Assembly: GCA_946699065.1 (NCBI GenBank) | Contig: CAMPDV010001546.1 | Location: 1-64,000, forward strand | DNA from: Loxodes magnus | Taxonomy: Eukaryota > Ciliophora > Karyorelictea > Loxodida > Loxodidae | DNA length: 64,000 nt | Reading direction: 5' to 3' | Shown: positions 47,801 to 61,017 of the stretch, piece after piece | Numbering within the stretch: position 1 is the stretch's first letter | Layout: every line of letters begins with the position of its first letter | The notes under the pieces: generated by a model | What the model was told of the DNA's origin: nothing | Databases searched by the model: none | The model's input: only the letters and a program-made list of their open reading frames with translations | Translations under genes and position numbers: made by a program

Positions 47801-49359
47801 CTATCCTATTAAACATGAAATTAATAGTGAGCTTTAATCAAAGACATAAATTTTTAAGGATAAATGTTTTCGTAAAAAAAAGCAAACTCAAAAGACAAGT
47901 AAGAAAACAATTTACTAATTATATCACAGCAGCTGATTATATTTCTGATATATAATCTTATCTTCTCATTTTATCTTGAGGAATAAAACAGCAAAAAGAA
48001 TAAAAAAACTCTATGCTTGAAAAGAAAAAAATAAAAGACAGGAATTTAACTTAAGTCGAATAAAAGCATTAAATAACAAATAAAAGTTAACTGATTGCTA
48101 GAAAATTAAGTTGGACAATAAAGTTTGCTTTTAATTTTAAATTTACTAGAAAAGATCTTACAAGAACAAAATATTTCCTAGATAAAGTAATAAATAGTAA
48201 ATCTATAATAATATCATTCACAGTGAAAGAGAAAATTCATTTATGTAAATTTCAAATTGGAATTTATGAATACAACATTGAGGAGTAGAAATAAAATTTT
48301 TTATTTATTATATTCATAAAAGCAATACGAACGTATATTACAGATTTTTACGATTTATTTAAGAGTTTTTTCATAAATTGAGCTACAATCTTAATTCAGT
48401 TCAATGAATTAATTTATTTGCAAGAAAATATATTGTAATTTAGTTTTCTATCTTTAGAGCTTTTATTTATATTTACAGTTTTTTTAATTGAAATAATAAT
48501 TATTTAGAGAAAAACTTTTAGATGGATTCATAATTAAAATATGGAACTTTAAAATTTAATATATATAATTATGGAATTCATTTTTTAAACTACCTTAAAA
48601 AAGAATAATTAAAAAATAGTTATAACTATTCAATATTAATTGCAAATTAAATAATTCGATCTAGAAATTATATTTTATATCTAAATATAAATTATTTTAT
48701 ATTTAGAGAATATATTCATTAGTAAATTATAAACTTAGAATATAAATAATTTAAAAATCACATAATCATTTATTTTTGTAATTGGAAAAGCGATATTCCT
48801 TAATAATAATAGATGATTAAGAATAAAATATTGTTTCAATAAAAAATTAATTCATATATATTTTATTTTTAACCATTAAATACAATAAAAAGTTATTTAT
48901 AATTAAAAGATCTAAAACAAATTATGAAGATAAAGCAGTTTTATATATAAACAATAAATTATATTTCGTATTTTACTGTTTTTTTAGTTTTAATATTTCT
49001 AGTTTTTATAACTTTATTTTAGATTTGTTCATATCTTATTACTATTATAGCGATTCAATTATCTTTCTTTATTTTTCCATATATGATTATGTTGAACTAA
49101 TATTATTTTTTCACTGATAAATAGTAATAAAAGAAGGAAAAATTTACATAAAAAATAACCTTGATTATAACTTGATGAATATTAATAAAGATATTCTTTA
49201 ATAACTTGATTATAATTGTAAAAGTAGATATTTTAGCTTATTATAAATTTATGAGGTTTTATAGGCTTCAATTTATTTTTATTATTTCTTTGTTATTTTT
49301 TTGAAATAATACTAACTAATAATAGTGTCAATAAATAACTTACTATATATTATATAAAA
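47801..49359. other. AT-rich DNA, nothing firm recognised
   Basis: A plus-strand Lys-rich open frame at about 47560-48190 (KMVARDLKHKADLYLKNI) has no recognised family and may be chance. Otherwise nothing was seen. Confidence 0.4.
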
Positions 49360-49764
49360 TGGATGTCAGCCGCGTCAGCCAAACTAGCAGGTAATCCTGT
49401 GCAGTGTATACTGCATTGCGAGTAATCTCGCAATAGATGCCACCACGGGGAAGGGTGGATAAGCTTTGTTGAGACATACCTAATTTACCCTGAGGGTTCT
49501 CTATAGTAGTATGAAAGTTTGACTGACGGGCCTTCTAATTACCGACTTAATAACTATCTCTAATTTGGACCTTATTCAAGAAGACTGAAGCATTTGACTC
49601 AAGATTCAAGAATAATTTTTAATAAGAAGATTCCCCATTTGAAGAAGCTGACATGACTCATCGGAACTCTAGAATTTAACAAGAAGCATGAGAAGATTTT
49701 TTTAATATTAAATATTAATATTGAAAGAGCTGCGCGCCAATGAGGTGCTACGCGCTCTATAATC
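49360..49764 (+). mobile_element. SINE-A copy 3
   Basis: Second plus-strand full-length copy, same head (GGATGTCAGCCGCGTCAGCC), same hairpins and the same tail AAAGAGCTGCGCGCCAATGA...GTGCTACGCGCTCTATAATC. Differences from 37781-38184 are scattered substitutions, some in the stem region, giving roughly 10% divergence by eye. No certain target-site duplication because both flanks are TATATA-rich. Confidence 0.85.
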
Positions 49765-52700
49765 CTTTTTATATATTTATATGAATAAATTATTTTAATT
49801 GAAGTATCGACTGTTGATATGTTTATATTTGAATATCTTAAAATTAAAATTATTTTTATTTTATGTTTAATTTTAGCCATAAGTCTTGCTAGTAAAATAA
49901 AATATTATATTAGGGATTTTTATAAGGATTATTAAGTTAATATATGAGAATACTATTATTCCTCTTTATTATTATTATTACTAAAAATATTATAATTATA
50001 TCTTGCATATACTTAGTACAATCTTTTTGAAATAATTTAAATCAAGATATCCTCGTTATAAATAAGGAAACTTGATGCGATTTGTTATTTTTAAAGATAT
50101 ACTTGCAATTAAAATTATTTTATTTGTAGGATTGAAAGTTTTTTAATTTTCGTTGCTTTAATATTTCTACATATTCTAATTAATCAAGTTCTATTAAAAG
50201 GTTTTATAACCCTGTCCTATTATTACCTTAATGATTTCAACTTTTAGCAAGGGTTATAACTTAAATTAAAATCAGCAAATTTTAGCTTGAGAATCTGTTT
50301 TGGTTTAGAGGCTCATCCTTTCAAACTTATTTTAATGATATCTACTGATGAAAAGGCATTTACAATTATTTATAAGATTTCAGACTATTCTTTTGCTTAA
50401 TTTCAGTTTATTTTATTTAGACTTAATTATATATTCTTACTTATCCTTTCTTTTGTCTTTCGTAAATTATCTTTTCTTAAATTTTATTTTTCAATTTCCA
50501 TTTAATGAAATAAATTATTTTTTACCCTTTTTCATAGATTTTTCATTTTTTCTTTGATTAAATCTGATTTCTCTTTAATGATTAAGAGCTTCTTCTTTTA
50601 TTCCTTGAAGGCTCTTACTCTACGCAAAAAAAACTGATATTAGATCTATCTACACCAATTACTATTTGCTTTTAGAGAGTATTTTTTCTTGTTTAGAACA
50701 TATTTGTAAATGTATACTTATTCTTTTAATTTAATCTCACAAATCTTTTCAAACTTTCTGTCTTTTCATTAGCTGAAATAAATTTTTTTAGCATAAAAAT
50801 TTAATTTTTGCTAAATCGAATAATTTCCTAATGATTATCAATCTAAGCTGTTCTATTTTACTAGGTATTACTTACTTATTATTTATTTTTTATGCTGCTA
50901 CTCAGCTTGTACTAGTAGAAATAGGATTTTATATAAGGTTTTTAAGTATTCAAATTTGTTCTTTTTAAATTAGAATATTTTATTGTTTATTAAATAAGAA
51001 CTCTTTTTAATTAAAATTAGATTTATTAATAACCTTCAAAGTATTAAGTGATATCAGCAATATAGTTAACTATGCTTAATTAAACATTTGGCTTTATTTA
51101 AAGTTCTTTGAACAATCTTTTTTATTAATTATTATTATAGCTACTTCTTACATTAGCTTCTTTTCATCACTATTTTAATAATCATACTACTACTTTGCTT
51201 TTAGGATTATTAATTAAAAGAGTCAATAAACTAGCAAGAATATTTAGAATTAAGGCTTTAACGTGAAGAATGCTAAGATAAAGGCGATCTAAATGCACGT
51301 AAAGCCAAAAGATTGTTGTTTAACTTTTAACTTGTTCCCAGATATTTGCCTTTCTTTACTTCTTTTTATTTTTAGCTATTTCTTAAATTGGAACTAATTC
51401 TATTTCACTAAAACTGGTTTAAAATTAAAGAAAGCGCTTTTTGTTTTCAACTAAAAATTTAAAGTTAATTTCTCAATTTGATTTCAAATTCTAACTATTA
51501 TCTAATGATTTAGGCCTCTTCTATCAAAATTATTTTAACTCCAGAAAAATTTAAGGCTTGAATTTGTTTGCTTTATATTATTTAAAAAAATGTTTGCCTA
51601 TCTTAAGGCTTATATCTTATATTTCTTAGTAGCAATTTTAATAACTAGACATAAGGCTTTTACTGAATCTTTATTAGTTTAGTAGCTCTTTAATTTGGAT
51701 ATAGTGCGCTTAGAAGCAAATATTTTTCTAAATTCTAAGAGATAATATTTATAATCTTCTTTTTGAATATGCAGTAATTTAGATTTCTAGCATTAGGAAT
51801 CTCTATTACTCCTATATAGCTATATGTATTATGTAGTTAATAAAATCTTTAAGTTTAATTAAAGATATTTATAATGCTTTCTTTAAAGGATTATATTGCT
51901 TATAGGAGCAAAATACAAAATAAAACTTAATGAAATAGCTATTAAAATAAAAAAGAAATGCATAAACTTAATAGTTAACAGAAAGATAAAAGCAATAAAA
52001 TAAATAGCAACTAAATTACAAAAGTAAAAAGAATAAATCTTAATGGAAGTTTAGATACATTAGTGAAAAAAACTGAAATACGAAACTTAAAAAAATTCTT
52101 TAAAAAGGAGAATAAAATTTCAATTAATAAATAAAACATAATTTCTTGTAGAAAATCTAAGAGAGTAAAATTAAAGCTTAAAGAGTAAATCATAAAATAT
52201 CTGAATGAAAAATTTATTTATTAAACTTTACAAAAGATTCTATCGTTTTTATATCAATTTCATTTCTAAATCGAAACTTCAAAAATAAATTTGTTTTTTA
52301 TAATAAAAGAAGATAAAAGATAGATAGTTCAACAACGAATAAAAAAGAACTAAAAAGCGAATTAAAAGTCTTTTTTGATAAAAATAAAAACATAAAATAA
52401 ATTTAGATATACAAATATAGAAATATCAGAACATATCTAATAAACATAGTTAATTAAAATAATTTCAGTTTAAAATTTTCTTTGAATAATAATATAAAGA
52501 CAATTTCAAGAGATTCAAAAGTTGAGATAAATAACAAAGAAAAAAAAAGATTAAAATTTAAAAAAATTTGAAGATTTTGTAATCGAAACTGCAAAGAAAA
52601 AACACTTTGATTTAAAGTCTTAAAAGAAAAAAAAAATTAAAAATTAAAAAAAACAAGTAAAATAACTCAACATAAATTGATTTAATAAATTTAATCTAAT

Positions 52701-52983
52701 TTCAAAAAAAATTTAAAAAAATGTAAAATATTAACATAAACGATAAACGTTTAAAAAAGAAAAATAAGTAGTTCTTAAATAAATGAAGAGAAAATAAATT
52801 AAAAAAAATATTTAGAAAAAATAATAGCAGATTAAAATAAAAAATCTCATAAAAGAAAAATCTTAAAACTTGTTTAAAAAAAATTATTAAAAATAAATTA
52901 AAATTACATAGCTACATTTAAAAATATTGAGAATAAAACAAATAAAAAGTAATTATTTAAGAAAGATGAGTTATAAAGAATAA
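49765..52983. other. AT-rich DNA, nothing recognised
   Basis: No gene recognised on either strand over about 3.2 kb. A T-rich hydrophobic frame near 50348-50557 is a composition artefact, and 52.2-52.9 kb is A-rich low-complexity sequence upstream of the tRNA. Confidence 0.45.
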
Positions 52984-53056
52984 GCCCGGCTAGCTCAGTC
53001 GGTAGAGCGTCAGACTCTTAATCTGGTGGTCGTAGGTTCGAACCCCACGTTGGGTG
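52984..53056 (+). tRNA. tRNA-Lys(CTT)
   Basis: A 73-base cloverleaf. Acceptor GCCCGGC pairs with GTTGGGT (three G.T pairs), D-arm is GCTC/GAGC, anticodon arm TCAGA-CTCTTAA-TCTGG gives anticodon CTT, and the T-arm GTAGG/CCCAC has one A.C mismatch around TTCGAAC. Discriminator base is G, CCA is not encoded, and there is no intron. A T-run starts at 53057 (TTTT) and serves as the Pol III terminator. The A.C mismatch and several G.T pairs are slightly unusual but do not disrupt the fold. Confidence 0.93.
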
Positions 53057-53084
53057 TTTTTATTTTTATTAGTTAATAAAAAAA

Positions 53085-53154
53085 GAGAATCGGGACTTGA
53101 ACTCGGGACTTTCGAGTTATAGTAGAATATTCCAACCACTGGACTTATACAATC
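53085..53154 (-). tRNA. Degenerate tRNA-like sequence facing tRNA-Lys
   Basis: The minus strand has a box-A-like TATAAGTCCAGTGG and a box-B-like GAGTTCAAGTCCCG at tRNA spacing, with an anticodon-loop-like CTATAAC between (would read ATA). Acceptor and T stems contain several mismatches. It resembles a decayed tRNA or a Pol III promoter relic rather than a working tRNA; the acceptor type cannot be assigned. Confidence 0.45.
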
Positions 53155-53393
53155 TTTTTAGTGCAAAATTATTTCATATGAGTATCTTGTTATTTTTAAA
53201 AACATCAAACTTAGTCATTTCAGTAGTAAAGTAAATAAACTTGAAATCATAAGTTTTACAATGGCATATACAATGCTCTAATATTTTCAAATTAAATAAC
53301 ATTTATATTGTTTAACTAAGATTTTGGTCTAAAAATAAATTTGTAAAAAAAGATTTAATTTAATCTCAGAATATTTCCAGTTTATATACAGTC

Positions 53394-56300
53394 ATGATAT
53401 CTTGCTAAAGAGTAGAATACAATTTTTGTGACTTAGTATCTTTGCATTAACCAAATAGCTTCAAGAACTTTACTAATGGTATTTATTAACCAGGTTGTAT
53501 TGTCTATAAAGGACTAGCAACTTTCGAACACCCTTATCTTTCATTAGCTGAAGCTTTAGCTGAAGGAGTATAAAGGTAGTATGTAAAGATTTTATTATCA
53601 AGTGGAAGTAATATCTGAGCACAACTAGATGATGGATAAAGCTCAATGGCTCCTGAAGAAGCCACTTATTATTTTTTGCTTAGAAAAGCATTTTAAGAAT
53701 AAAAAAGCTTATACAAGTAATTTAGAAAACTTACTATCTAAGCACTTTACTGCTAAGATAATCTCAATACTAGCATTTCAAACTTAATATAATGTGTCTC
53801 AAATGATAAGGATAAAGCTAAAATTATATTTCAGAGATCTGATATTCAATTGACTGTTTATAAAGGACATCTTTAATTTTAGAATGTTGATTTAGAAATG
53901 AAACCATTCGTAAAGAATAGATAAACTAAAGGAATATATTGCTACTTTTTTGATTAATGAACATGCAATATTTGTATTTAAGGGTAATTTTTTAAAGAAA
54001 ATCCTTACATAATATAAGATGAATATGGCTATTCATGAAATTTTTAGTAGAACTTAAATTATTTTTCTTATGATATAGCAAGCGAATGTGCATAAAGCAC
54101 AAACTCCATTTTCAAAATAATAAAAGGAAAGTTGAGTTTCTATAATGTTTGACTTCATTAATTCACTAAAAAGAATAAAAATATATTGAATGCTAGTGCT
54201 GTGATTTAGAGTTCAATGATACAGACTTTTAGTTCCTGGAATCAGGAAACTATTTCATTAATATGTACTGTGAAGATAATAAACTTGGTAGTGGAAGTTT
54301 GAGATATAAAAGAGGAAAAGTAAGTCAGATGAATAACTTTCATTACCTAATCCTTGAAAATTACCAATTTTCAATTACCGATTTTTCTTTTCCTGGATTC
54401 TTGAAAGCAAACTAAGCAGATCTAATTTATATAGAGGGAGTGACTTTTGAAAGTAACTATATTTGGTCTAATTTATAATTGAACACATATAGTGAAATAA
54501 ATGACCTACTTGATATTTAGAACTGTAAGTATCTCTCCTTGGTAAATAGCATATTTTACAGAAATGTTTTATTAGATCAACAATGATAAAAATAAGCTAC
54601 CCTAAAAAGTTTAAGGAAGAGGACTTAAGTATACTAAGTATAATAGTTGATAACTGTACATTTGAAGAAAACTTTGCAAGTAAGAATGGAAGTGTAGGGT
54701 TACACTTGATACTTTCTGAAGATATTGCTAACATTTGGATTGATAACTCTAAATTTATACATAACACTGGAGATTTTTACTATAAATATGAAGGTATTTA
54801 GAATAAAGATACCTACTGATAATTCGCAACTCCATCTGTTATACTAATGACATATGATTATGGATAAATGCAAAAGTCAGAAGAAAGTGAAAAAGATAAA
54901 GAGTTTAGAGTTGAGAACTCGCTGTTCAAATAAAACTATGTAGTTTCTATAATTTGAGTAGTTAAGTATAGAAAGGTTTATTTCTATAATACTTCATTTG
55001 AAGAGAACGAAAGATATTCTGAAGAAAGGTTTAGAGAGTTTTCTCCAATAGAAAAAGTAATAATGAACTATGCTGAACTTTACTAGATTTTTGAAGAGTT
55101 TATTTGATAATCTTAATTTGATCTAAATGCAAGCAATTTAGATGAGTTAATAATACAGAAATATAAAGGTATGAATAGCAGTTTTGTAGGAGTTTTGAAT
55201 TTACAGGATTTAATGTGCAATGATTTTTAAGAATCGAATTTTGAGAAATAAGCCATTCTAGAAGAAGTTCGTATTGAGAACTGTAATTTCACTCATAATC
55301 ACATTATAGTAAGTGACTGGTTTTAAGCAAATATTATTGACTCTACAGTGCTTAAAGTTTTGAGTAGTCTCATATCCATTCAATCAGTCTGAAAGTTAAC
55401 GATAACTAACAGTCATGTAATGGAAAATTACAACGAAGGTGGAGGTGGAATAGTTATAGAGTGAGCTAAAGATGTGATGATTGATGGATTAAAAATGGGG
55501 AGGAACATAAATTTATTAGCTTAAGTTAGAGTAAAATTTTGAGGATAGCTAGAAATAAAGAATTGCATGTTGTTTGAAATGAACAGCCTATATAAAGGTT
55601 AGTTTGATGGAAGATATAGTAATCTTGCTTTGATTACTAGAGTATCTAAATAAAGTATAAGAACTCCAACTCTGAAGATTGATAACAGTTGGTTTTATAA
55701 TAATAAAGTAGACAATGGTGCAGCAGATTTTGGAGTAATGAATGATGATACGAATAAGTTAGTAGAAATAAATCTAGAAATAAGAAATAGCTAATTTTTG
55801 AAAAGCAAAGGAAAGGAAGTTTCTTGCTTTTTGCATATAAGGAGTTTGATTAAGTGGAAGTAGTTTGATTGAGGAAGTAACTTTAGCAAATTAATAATCT
55901 GAAATGTATTTCATTTATATGGAAAGCTGATAGTTTATGACACTGAATAAGGTGAACTTTTATAAGAACACTTTAGATAATAGATATGACTCAGTTACAT
56001 TGGTGATGGTTTGGAACAAATAAAATTTGAATTCAGTACTTCATCTAAAGAATTGCTGGTTCATTTCTAATAGATATATAAGTGATACTGAATAAGCAAA
56101 CTTAATAAGGGGTACTAGAACAAGTAGTGGGTAAGTTAGTATAGTAACAGAGAACTGCTACTTTTATAGAAATGCTGCTATAATTTTAGAAGTGAATGAT
56201 GTTAATTATACAGATCTAAATTCTTATTTCCATTTCAATTTTTATATCCAATCTTCATTACTGACATTCAAAAGTTAAATTGTATTACTAAAAGGAACTT

Positions 56301-59300
56301 AAGTAATAGAAAATGAATCAGAAGAAAGTTTGATAAAAATAGAATATTCTAATGCCTCATTTAAGCAGCTTTGCTTTTACAATAATCTAGTTAATAGATA
56401 AGGAACTATTTAGCTAGTTCAAATCAATATTGATATACAAGATTCTTTATTTATCCTCAATTATGCTCTATAGTAAGCAGCTGCTTTTGAAGCTTTATCA
56501 AGCTAGCTCAAATTTAGAAACACTAGCTTTATATAAAATTCCGTTGCTAAGTTTGTGGGAGTTATCTTAATAAGCGGAAGAACTTCAAAGGCTTAATTTT
56601 AGAATAGATCCTTTATGGAAAATACTGCTGCTATAGCAAGTTGTATATACTTGAGTCAGAACTCATAACTTTTGATGTCTAACTGCTTAGTAGCAAATAA
56701 CTTAGCAGAAGTAGGAGGATTCTTGAAGTCTGATAAATCTTAAATAGCAATTACTGATTCCAAGCTTATCAAAAATAAATCATATGAAGGGGCTGTTTTT
56801 CATATATAGATATCAGATATATATCTTAATCAGGTGGTTTTCAGTAATAATATAGCATCAAACTTTTGAGGAGTTGGGTTCTTAGAACTAAAGAGTAGCC
56901 TAGAAATGAAAAATTCAGAAGTTAAATACTGTGAAGCAAATGAAGGAACATTCCTCTTCGTTTAAAGCTCATTACTCTTAATAAAAGATTCGGTAATCCA
57001 TAGCAACAAAGCTTACTCTACTGGAATATTAAGTCTATTTACTTCAAAAAATTCTAATGAATTACATAATACAGTCATTTTTAATAATAGTGAGAAATCT
57101 TCCATTATTTAGGTATAGCAAAGTAATATAAGCATTCACTAAGTAAAAATGTTCAATAACAAAGCTAAATACTAGACTTCAGGAATTTTAGTTCATAATG
57201 CTTTTGTTTTAATTGATGAATCGCTTTTTGAAAATTAGCAGGCATATTAAGGAGGCTTTGTATTGGGAGAACTATAGTCAGTTATAGAAATTTATCATTC
57301 TTAATTTAAGAATGCAGAATCCTTATAAGGAGGAGCACTTTATTTGACACAATCAAATTTAGTCTTAAAATAAGTTAATTTTAGCAAATTAAAAGTCACT
57401 AACTAAGGAGGAGCTATTTATGCACTTTAATCAATCTTAAATGTACAGAAATCATTTTTTTATGATTGTGAATCTAGCGATTATGGGTCAGTGATTTATA
57501 TAATAATGTCTGAAATGTAAATAAGTGAGTGCATGTTGACAAGATATAGCAATACAGCTTTAACTCTCCTTGAATAGAGTATAGAAAATATAAATCCTTC
57601 AACTCCCCCTAATGGAAATAGTGAACAAGAATATGGATCTGCTATTTATTCTTTAAACTCAGTATTTAATATTTTCAACTGTTCATGCTATAACTAAAGA
57701 GCATTGTCAGGTTCATGCTTTACAATCTTAAATCATTAAGTATTATACTCATATTAGATAACCAACAATGCTTTTCACTAGAATATTGCTTTCAAATCAG
57801 GAGGAGTTGGATTATGTCAAAATGCAAATATAACATTTCATCGAAATATTTTTAAAGATAATCAAATTGAAGCTAATCCAAAATCTATTTCTAAGGGAGG
57901 AGCTCTTCGCTTAATTTGTGACTACCAATAAATATGTCAATACTTAATAGATAATAATACTTTCCTAAATAACTCCATTTTCAATGCATTAGGTGAAGGA
58001 GGAGCTATATAATTTATTGGTACTGTCCCGATATTTGTTCCTGATATTTATAGCTCAGAAATATGTTAACTGTTCTTAAATAACTCAGCCTTCTATGGAA
58101 ATCATATAGCTTCTTTCGCCTTTAATTTAAGAAATGATTCTATAGCTGACGTTTTAGATTATTGTACTCCAAGATAATTGACGTCTTTGTTGCCTGGATT
58201 TTCTATTCCTGAACATTTGATTTACATTACTGATTATTTTGGTTAACTTGTTAAAACTGACTATTACTCAACTGCGTAACTATTTTCAAATGACTCTCAG
58301 TTATCAGGAAAGACCAAAATATATGCAGCATTTGGTGTTTTTGATATAAAGGAAATAATAGTTTAAGCTAAGCCAGGAAGAATAGTTCACCTAGAAATGG
58401 AAACAAACTCTATAGATTTGTAGAATTTACCTTACAATTCTTAAGCATAAAATAATATAAAAATGCAGTTCTACATTAAACAATGTATGATAGGCTAAGT
58501 GCTTGTAGAAAGTTACTCATGCTAAAACTGTCTTCATGGATAATATTCACTCAACTCAAGTCACTTTACTTGCGAAGAATGTATCCAAGGAGCAACATGC
58601 TATGGAAGTAATTTAGTTACTCCTAAGCAAGGATATTGAAAAATCAATTTCACTTCAGAAATTATTCATGAATGTCCTTATTCAAAAGCCTGTTTAGGAA
58701 CTTTCTTGGATAGTAGTTATGTTAGTAGCTATCTAAAACTTACTGAAGAATGACAAAGAGAAGAGTTTATAAAAGGAATAAAATGAAAAGGAAATTGTAA
58801 AGAGGGCATTGAGGAGTTTTATGTGACGTTTGTGAATAAAACTGAGAAAAGAATGATTTAAATTAATGCTAGAAATGCTAAAAGCAATCTGTACTAATAA
58901 TAATTCTAATGATCGTAATATTTTCAGCTATTATTATATATCAGGTAAAATAATCATTGATTTCCGCTAGAAAAAAAGAATCTTATTACACTGTTTATTT
59001 GAAAATTCTAACTAAGTATATGCAATTTTCTGTGCTAATTCAAAACTTTAATTTCGACTGATCAGATACTTTAGTAGGCTTATTTCAAATAAATCGATAA
59101 TACACTTAGGTCAGTTCTAATATTTTTAGATCTGAATGCTTTTACTAAGAAGTAGAAAATAGATATTATAGCAAAGTAATTACTGTCACTTCAAATCCTT
59201 TTACAATATTAATCGCCACTCTTATTTTACTTGGTTTATATTCCTTAGGCCGAAGAAAAAGTTTCAATAAATCAGTGTTTATAACAGTAATGAGCGTTTC

Positions 59301-61017
59301 TTTTTTCTAAATTTACTCTAGTTTAATACTAACTATTTTTAGTGCTTTTAGTTGCTATTAAATATCAGAAGGCTATTAGGTGTTAAATGCCTATACAGAT
59401 ATTTAGTGTTGAAAGAATAAGCATCTAAAGTTTGTAGTAAGCCTTGCTTTACCTAGTCTGCTATTTTATGGGTTTTTAATTCCTTTGATTATAGTTTTGT
59501 ATCTACATAGAAACAGGAAGTTAATAAAGTCTTATTTACTCAAGTCTTAATTTGGTTTTTTAACAGTTGGATACAAAACTGAATTTTACTTCTGAGAGTT
59601 TGTTAAGATATACTAAATGTTTGGCATTTCCTTTGTCTTTGTATTTTTATAGAAGACTACACTCATTTTCTAGTTTTGAATGCTAATTTAAATTTTGATA
59701 GTCAGTATTTGGCTTCAATCTAAATACCAACCTTATGTAAATCAAAACCTAAATGCAATGGAAGCTAATTATATGGTCATTTGTGCTTTCATCTTATATA
59801 TCGGCATTTATTTTCAGTCTGGGTAAACATTCTAAATACTTGACTTCTCCACTTTTATACTACTAATTATATCTAACGGTTACTTCTTCTAAACTTGACT
59901 CCATTAAGTCATCATCTTATTTGGATAAGACTTACAGCTCAAGTCAATCAAATATTACTAGCAATTGACTTGCTAAAGAGGAAAAATATTCTTAATCCAT
60001 ATCATTGCAAACTGAGAGCAATAACTAAGCTAAACCTAATCCAAATCGCGTAAGTCTACTAAAACTAACCTAAAATCAGACTCTTGCTTAAGAAAAGCCA
60101 ATAGACATAAATAAACTTAGCAAGAGCTACAAAACTAAGGTAAGCAAATCTAACCTTTAAATAAGCCTAATACCAAACTATACCATCCATCTCAAAACCC
60201 TCAGCTAATACAAATCCTTTAATCAATAGAACTCTAGCTTATTAAGCATCTTCATTTACAAGATCTCTATTTCGCCATCGTCAACTATTTCTCTCTCCCA
60301 ATCTAAACTTATTGAAATCATAGAGTCAAGGAATTTCTCTCTAAATACCACCAAATGGAAAGCGATTACGAGCAACGGTAAGAAACTTAGAAAGAATAAC
60401 CATTTAATAGTCAAGATGAAAGACTAAGTACCATTAACTTTCAAATAGAAGGAAATCAAGATGAATAGATAAAATGAGAAGAAGATGAGGTAAGACAGTT
60501 TAAACTGAAGCACTAGTCTAAATAAATAAACCAGTAATCATAATGTATTAAAGTTAAACTGATAAAAAAGAAAAACATTAATACTCAAATATCAAGCAAG
60601 AGGAAGGAACTACAATTTTATGAATAATCGAAAGAAATTTAAATCATATAGGAAGATTTTGAAGAGGAATAAGAAGAAAACATTTATAGTTAAGTAAAGC
60701 AAGATTAAACGCTAGATTAGACTATAAATTTGGATTCTGATGAATAAGTTGGGGGAAATGTAGAATTTTTAAGATAAAGCTTATATAAGCAACTTAGAAA
60801 CATGAAAATACTACAATATTTATCTTCTTTTCATATTCCATTTAAAATTATAGCATTAAATTAGAACAATTATCCCTTCTATTATAATACGCTTTACAAT
60901 CTTGGTGATGTCGCTAATTATAACTCGCTCAGTTTATATTTTTAAATGCTTAAAAACTATTTTTAACAAAGAGAAAGTATCTTCTTAAATGTCTGCAGAT
61001 TAAAATAAACATATTGA
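53394..61017 (+). CDS. Giant ectodomain / Cys-rich / multi-transmembrane surface protein
   Basis: Read with TAR = Gln and TGA = Trp and with short introns removed, this is a protein of about 2,500 residues. From ATG 53394 to about 58400 lies a long extracellular-type region rich in short repeats of N-x-x-F/I with G-GA/GGG turns (SKGGALRLI, GEGGAIQF), resembling right-handed parallel beta-helix / pectin-lyase-fold proteins. About 58500-58700 is a Cys-rich segment (CQNCLHGQYSLNSS, CEECIQGATCYGSN, CPYSKACLG), then QCQKCQK just before the first membrane helix (SVLIIILMIVIFSAIII). About seven to nine hydrophobic helices follow to about 59930, then a polar Q/E-rich cytoplasmic tail. Many ciliate genomes carry families with this layout; function unknown. 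Examples of W-coding TGA: KFWGQLEIKNC and EEWQREE. The end at TGA 61015-61017 is my best guess. Confidence 0.75.
54196..54209 (+). other. Possible 14-nt intron or frame break
   Basis: The frame changes near here between KNILNA and FNDTDFQFLESGN. Removing GTGCTGTGATTTAG (14 nt, GT...AG) rejoins the two, as would removing GTTCAATGATACAG just downstream. It is shorter than the other candidates, so a frameshift is an alternative. Confidence 0.35.
54542..54561 (+). other. Candidate 20-nt intron
   Basis: GTAAATAGCATATTTTACAG, with GTAAAT start and TTTTACAG end. Its removal joins the frame ending DIQNCKYLSL to the frame MIKISYPKKFKEEDLSI, which then continues open for over 1.3 kb. Confidence 0.7.
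55933..55951 (+). other. Candidate 19-nt intron
   Basis: GTTTATGACACTGAATAAG. Removal joins HLYGKLI to VNFYKNTLDNRYDSVT and restores the frame for the next 2.8 kb. Confidence 0.6.
58832..58851 (+). other. Candidate 20-nt intron
   Basis: GTGAATAAAACTGAGAAAAG. Removal joins EEFYVTF to NDLNQCQKCQKQSVLIIIL, which restores a CxxC pair directly before a membrane helix and opens the whole multi-helix domain. Without removal the helix would be out of frame. Confidence 0.72.
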
